Shown: positions 5,472-5,945 of the stretch, piece by piece
Position numbering within the stretch: the first letter of the stretch is position 1
Layout of the letters: each line of letters starts with the position of its first letter
Notes under the pieces: model-generated
What the model saw: the letters and a program-made list of their open reading frames with translations, nothing else
What the model was told of the DNA's origin: nothing
Database searches by the model: none
Source of the DNA: Methanosaeta sp. UBA80
GTDB lineage: Archaea; Halobacteriota; Methanosarcinia; Methanotrichales; Methanotrichaceae
DNA: 5,945 bases
Assembly: GCA_002505805.1 (NCBI GenBank)
Contig: DAWB01000072.1
Location: 1 to 5,945, forward strand
Reading direction: 5' to 3'
Program-made: the position numbers and the translations under genes

Positions 5472-5824
5472 CATGGAGTTCCCGTTGTTACCGACTTTAC
5501 AAGCTTGATCGATCCTCATCAGGTCGAAGAGTCTCATCTCCACAATCACATGGTACTTTCGTATCGAGAAGGAATAATTGTTGATCGTGCTTCGGGACAA
5601 CTTCCTGTCATGGAGATGGTCGCGGAACCTGGCAAAGTCTCAACGGAAGGGGTATCTGTTCCTGAGAACTCCAAGTACTTACCGACATGCAGAACGCACA
5701 TGGGGATAGAGGATGGTCGAAGTCCCTTGTCCTCCAGATACCGTCGATACCGCTTCACAGCGGGCTTAAGATCCTCCTTTCCAGTTTCCCTCTTCCAGTT
5801 CACATCCATTCGCTTCTTGGACAT
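5434..5824 (-). pseudogene. Tyrosine recombinase (integrase) remnant, frameshifted and truncated
   Basis: This is the N-terminal core-binding (SAM-like) domain of a phage/XerC-type tyrosine integrase, with no catalytic domain left. The ATG at 5824 has AAGGATGAT upstream. Frame 1 reads MSKKRMDVNW and then AVKRYRRYLEDKGLRPSSI, the usual first helix, down to the codon for E62 at 5639-5641. From there the -1 frame continues the same domain: DFARFRDHLHDRKLSRSTIN, NYSFSIRKYH. So one base, probably a G of GAGGAC, has been lost. Frame 1 itself stops at 5546. The second frame runs into the long palindrome and stops at 5434, about 130 codons from the start in total. A full integrase would need roughly 150-200 further residues with the R..HxxR..Y catalytic set. 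The gene points away from the adjacent tRNA, as expected for an element integrated at a tRNA 3' end. It is inactive as read. Confidence 0.8.
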
Positions 5825-5915
5825 CTTTTATCATCCTTGAAGCGGCACTGAAAAAGAATCCTGTCACCCATAGCAAAAATCTGCGGATGTAGGTGCACTA
5901 AATCGATATCAGTAG

Positions 5916-5945
5916 TGCGGGGGACGGGAGTCGAACCCGCGAACA
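5916..5945 (-). tRNA. tRNA gene, 3' part only (cut by the window edge)
   Basis: On the minus strand the T arm reads GCGGG-TTCGACT-CCCGT (5940 to 5924), followed by the acceptor 3' strand CCCCCGC (5923-5917) and discriminator A (5916). The TTCGA loop and paired stem are diagnostic. CCA is not encoded (CTACTG follows), as is common in archaea. The 5' acceptor would be GCGGGGG. With discriminator A and TGTTC before the T arm, a tRNA-Leu with a long variable arm is possible, but the anticodon lies outside the window. Confidence 0.85.

Noticed and set aside
5540..5660. Programmed -1 frameshift in the integrase
   Set aside because: There is no heptameric slippery site at the switch, and the gene lacks its catalytic domain anyway, so plain decay is simpler.
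5460..5840. 126-aa plus-strand open frame opposite the integrase remnant
   Set aside because: The minus strand here clearly encodes integrase helices in two frames, so the plus frame is its shadow.
1..5900. Second att site as a copy of the tRNA 3' end
   Set aside because: I found no second copy of the T-arm and acceptor sequence inside the window. If it exists it lies outside.

Overview
The window reads as accessory DNA from an archaeon, most likely a methanogen of the Methanosarcinales/Methanotrichaceae type. This is an inference. It rests on archaeal BRE/TATA-like promoters (an A-rich element followed by a T/A box about 25-40 bases before starts), Shine-Dalgarno sites of the GGAGG/GTGA type, a DUF2582-type winged-helix protein, secreted proteins rich in N-X-S/T sequons, and a tRNA gene with no encoded CCA.

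Layout. Positions 1-234 hold a promoter-bearing repeat that points off the left edge and a hairpin behind the first gene. A large secreted protein of unknown family lies on the minus strand (235-1719), with a second copy of the promoter repeat upstream of it (1742-1832). Next come a 95-bp element with inverted ends (1838-1932), a promoter, and a secreted AttH/CrtC-type lipocalin-fold protein on the plus strand (2094-3299), which is followed by a long palindrome (3312-3368). An AT-rich gap with stacked inverted repeats (3369-3745) leads to two small winged-helix genes facing each other (3746-4009 plus, 4173-4427 minus). The first of these looks shortened by a one-base frameshift. A second gap carries another copy of the 95-bp element (4692-4787) and a clear promoter for a small secreted protein (4914-5333). 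A second, reversed copy of the palindrome (5414-5471) follows. It overlaps the broken end of a frameshifted tyrosine-integrase remnant (5434-5824, minus), which sits against the 3' end of a tRNA gene cut by the right edge (5916-5945, minus).

Interpretation. A degenerate integrase next to a tRNA 3' end is the usual mark of an old integrated element, so this end of the window is probably a decayed island boundary. The two plus-strand secreted-protein genes have the same surroundings: the 95-bp inverted-end element about 220-260 bp before the start and the long palindrome after the stop. Three families of dispersed repeats occur in under 6 kb. I do not recognise a known defence or toxin system here. 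The new material is the repeat families and their arrangement around secreted-protein genes, plus the unknown 494-aa secreted protein.
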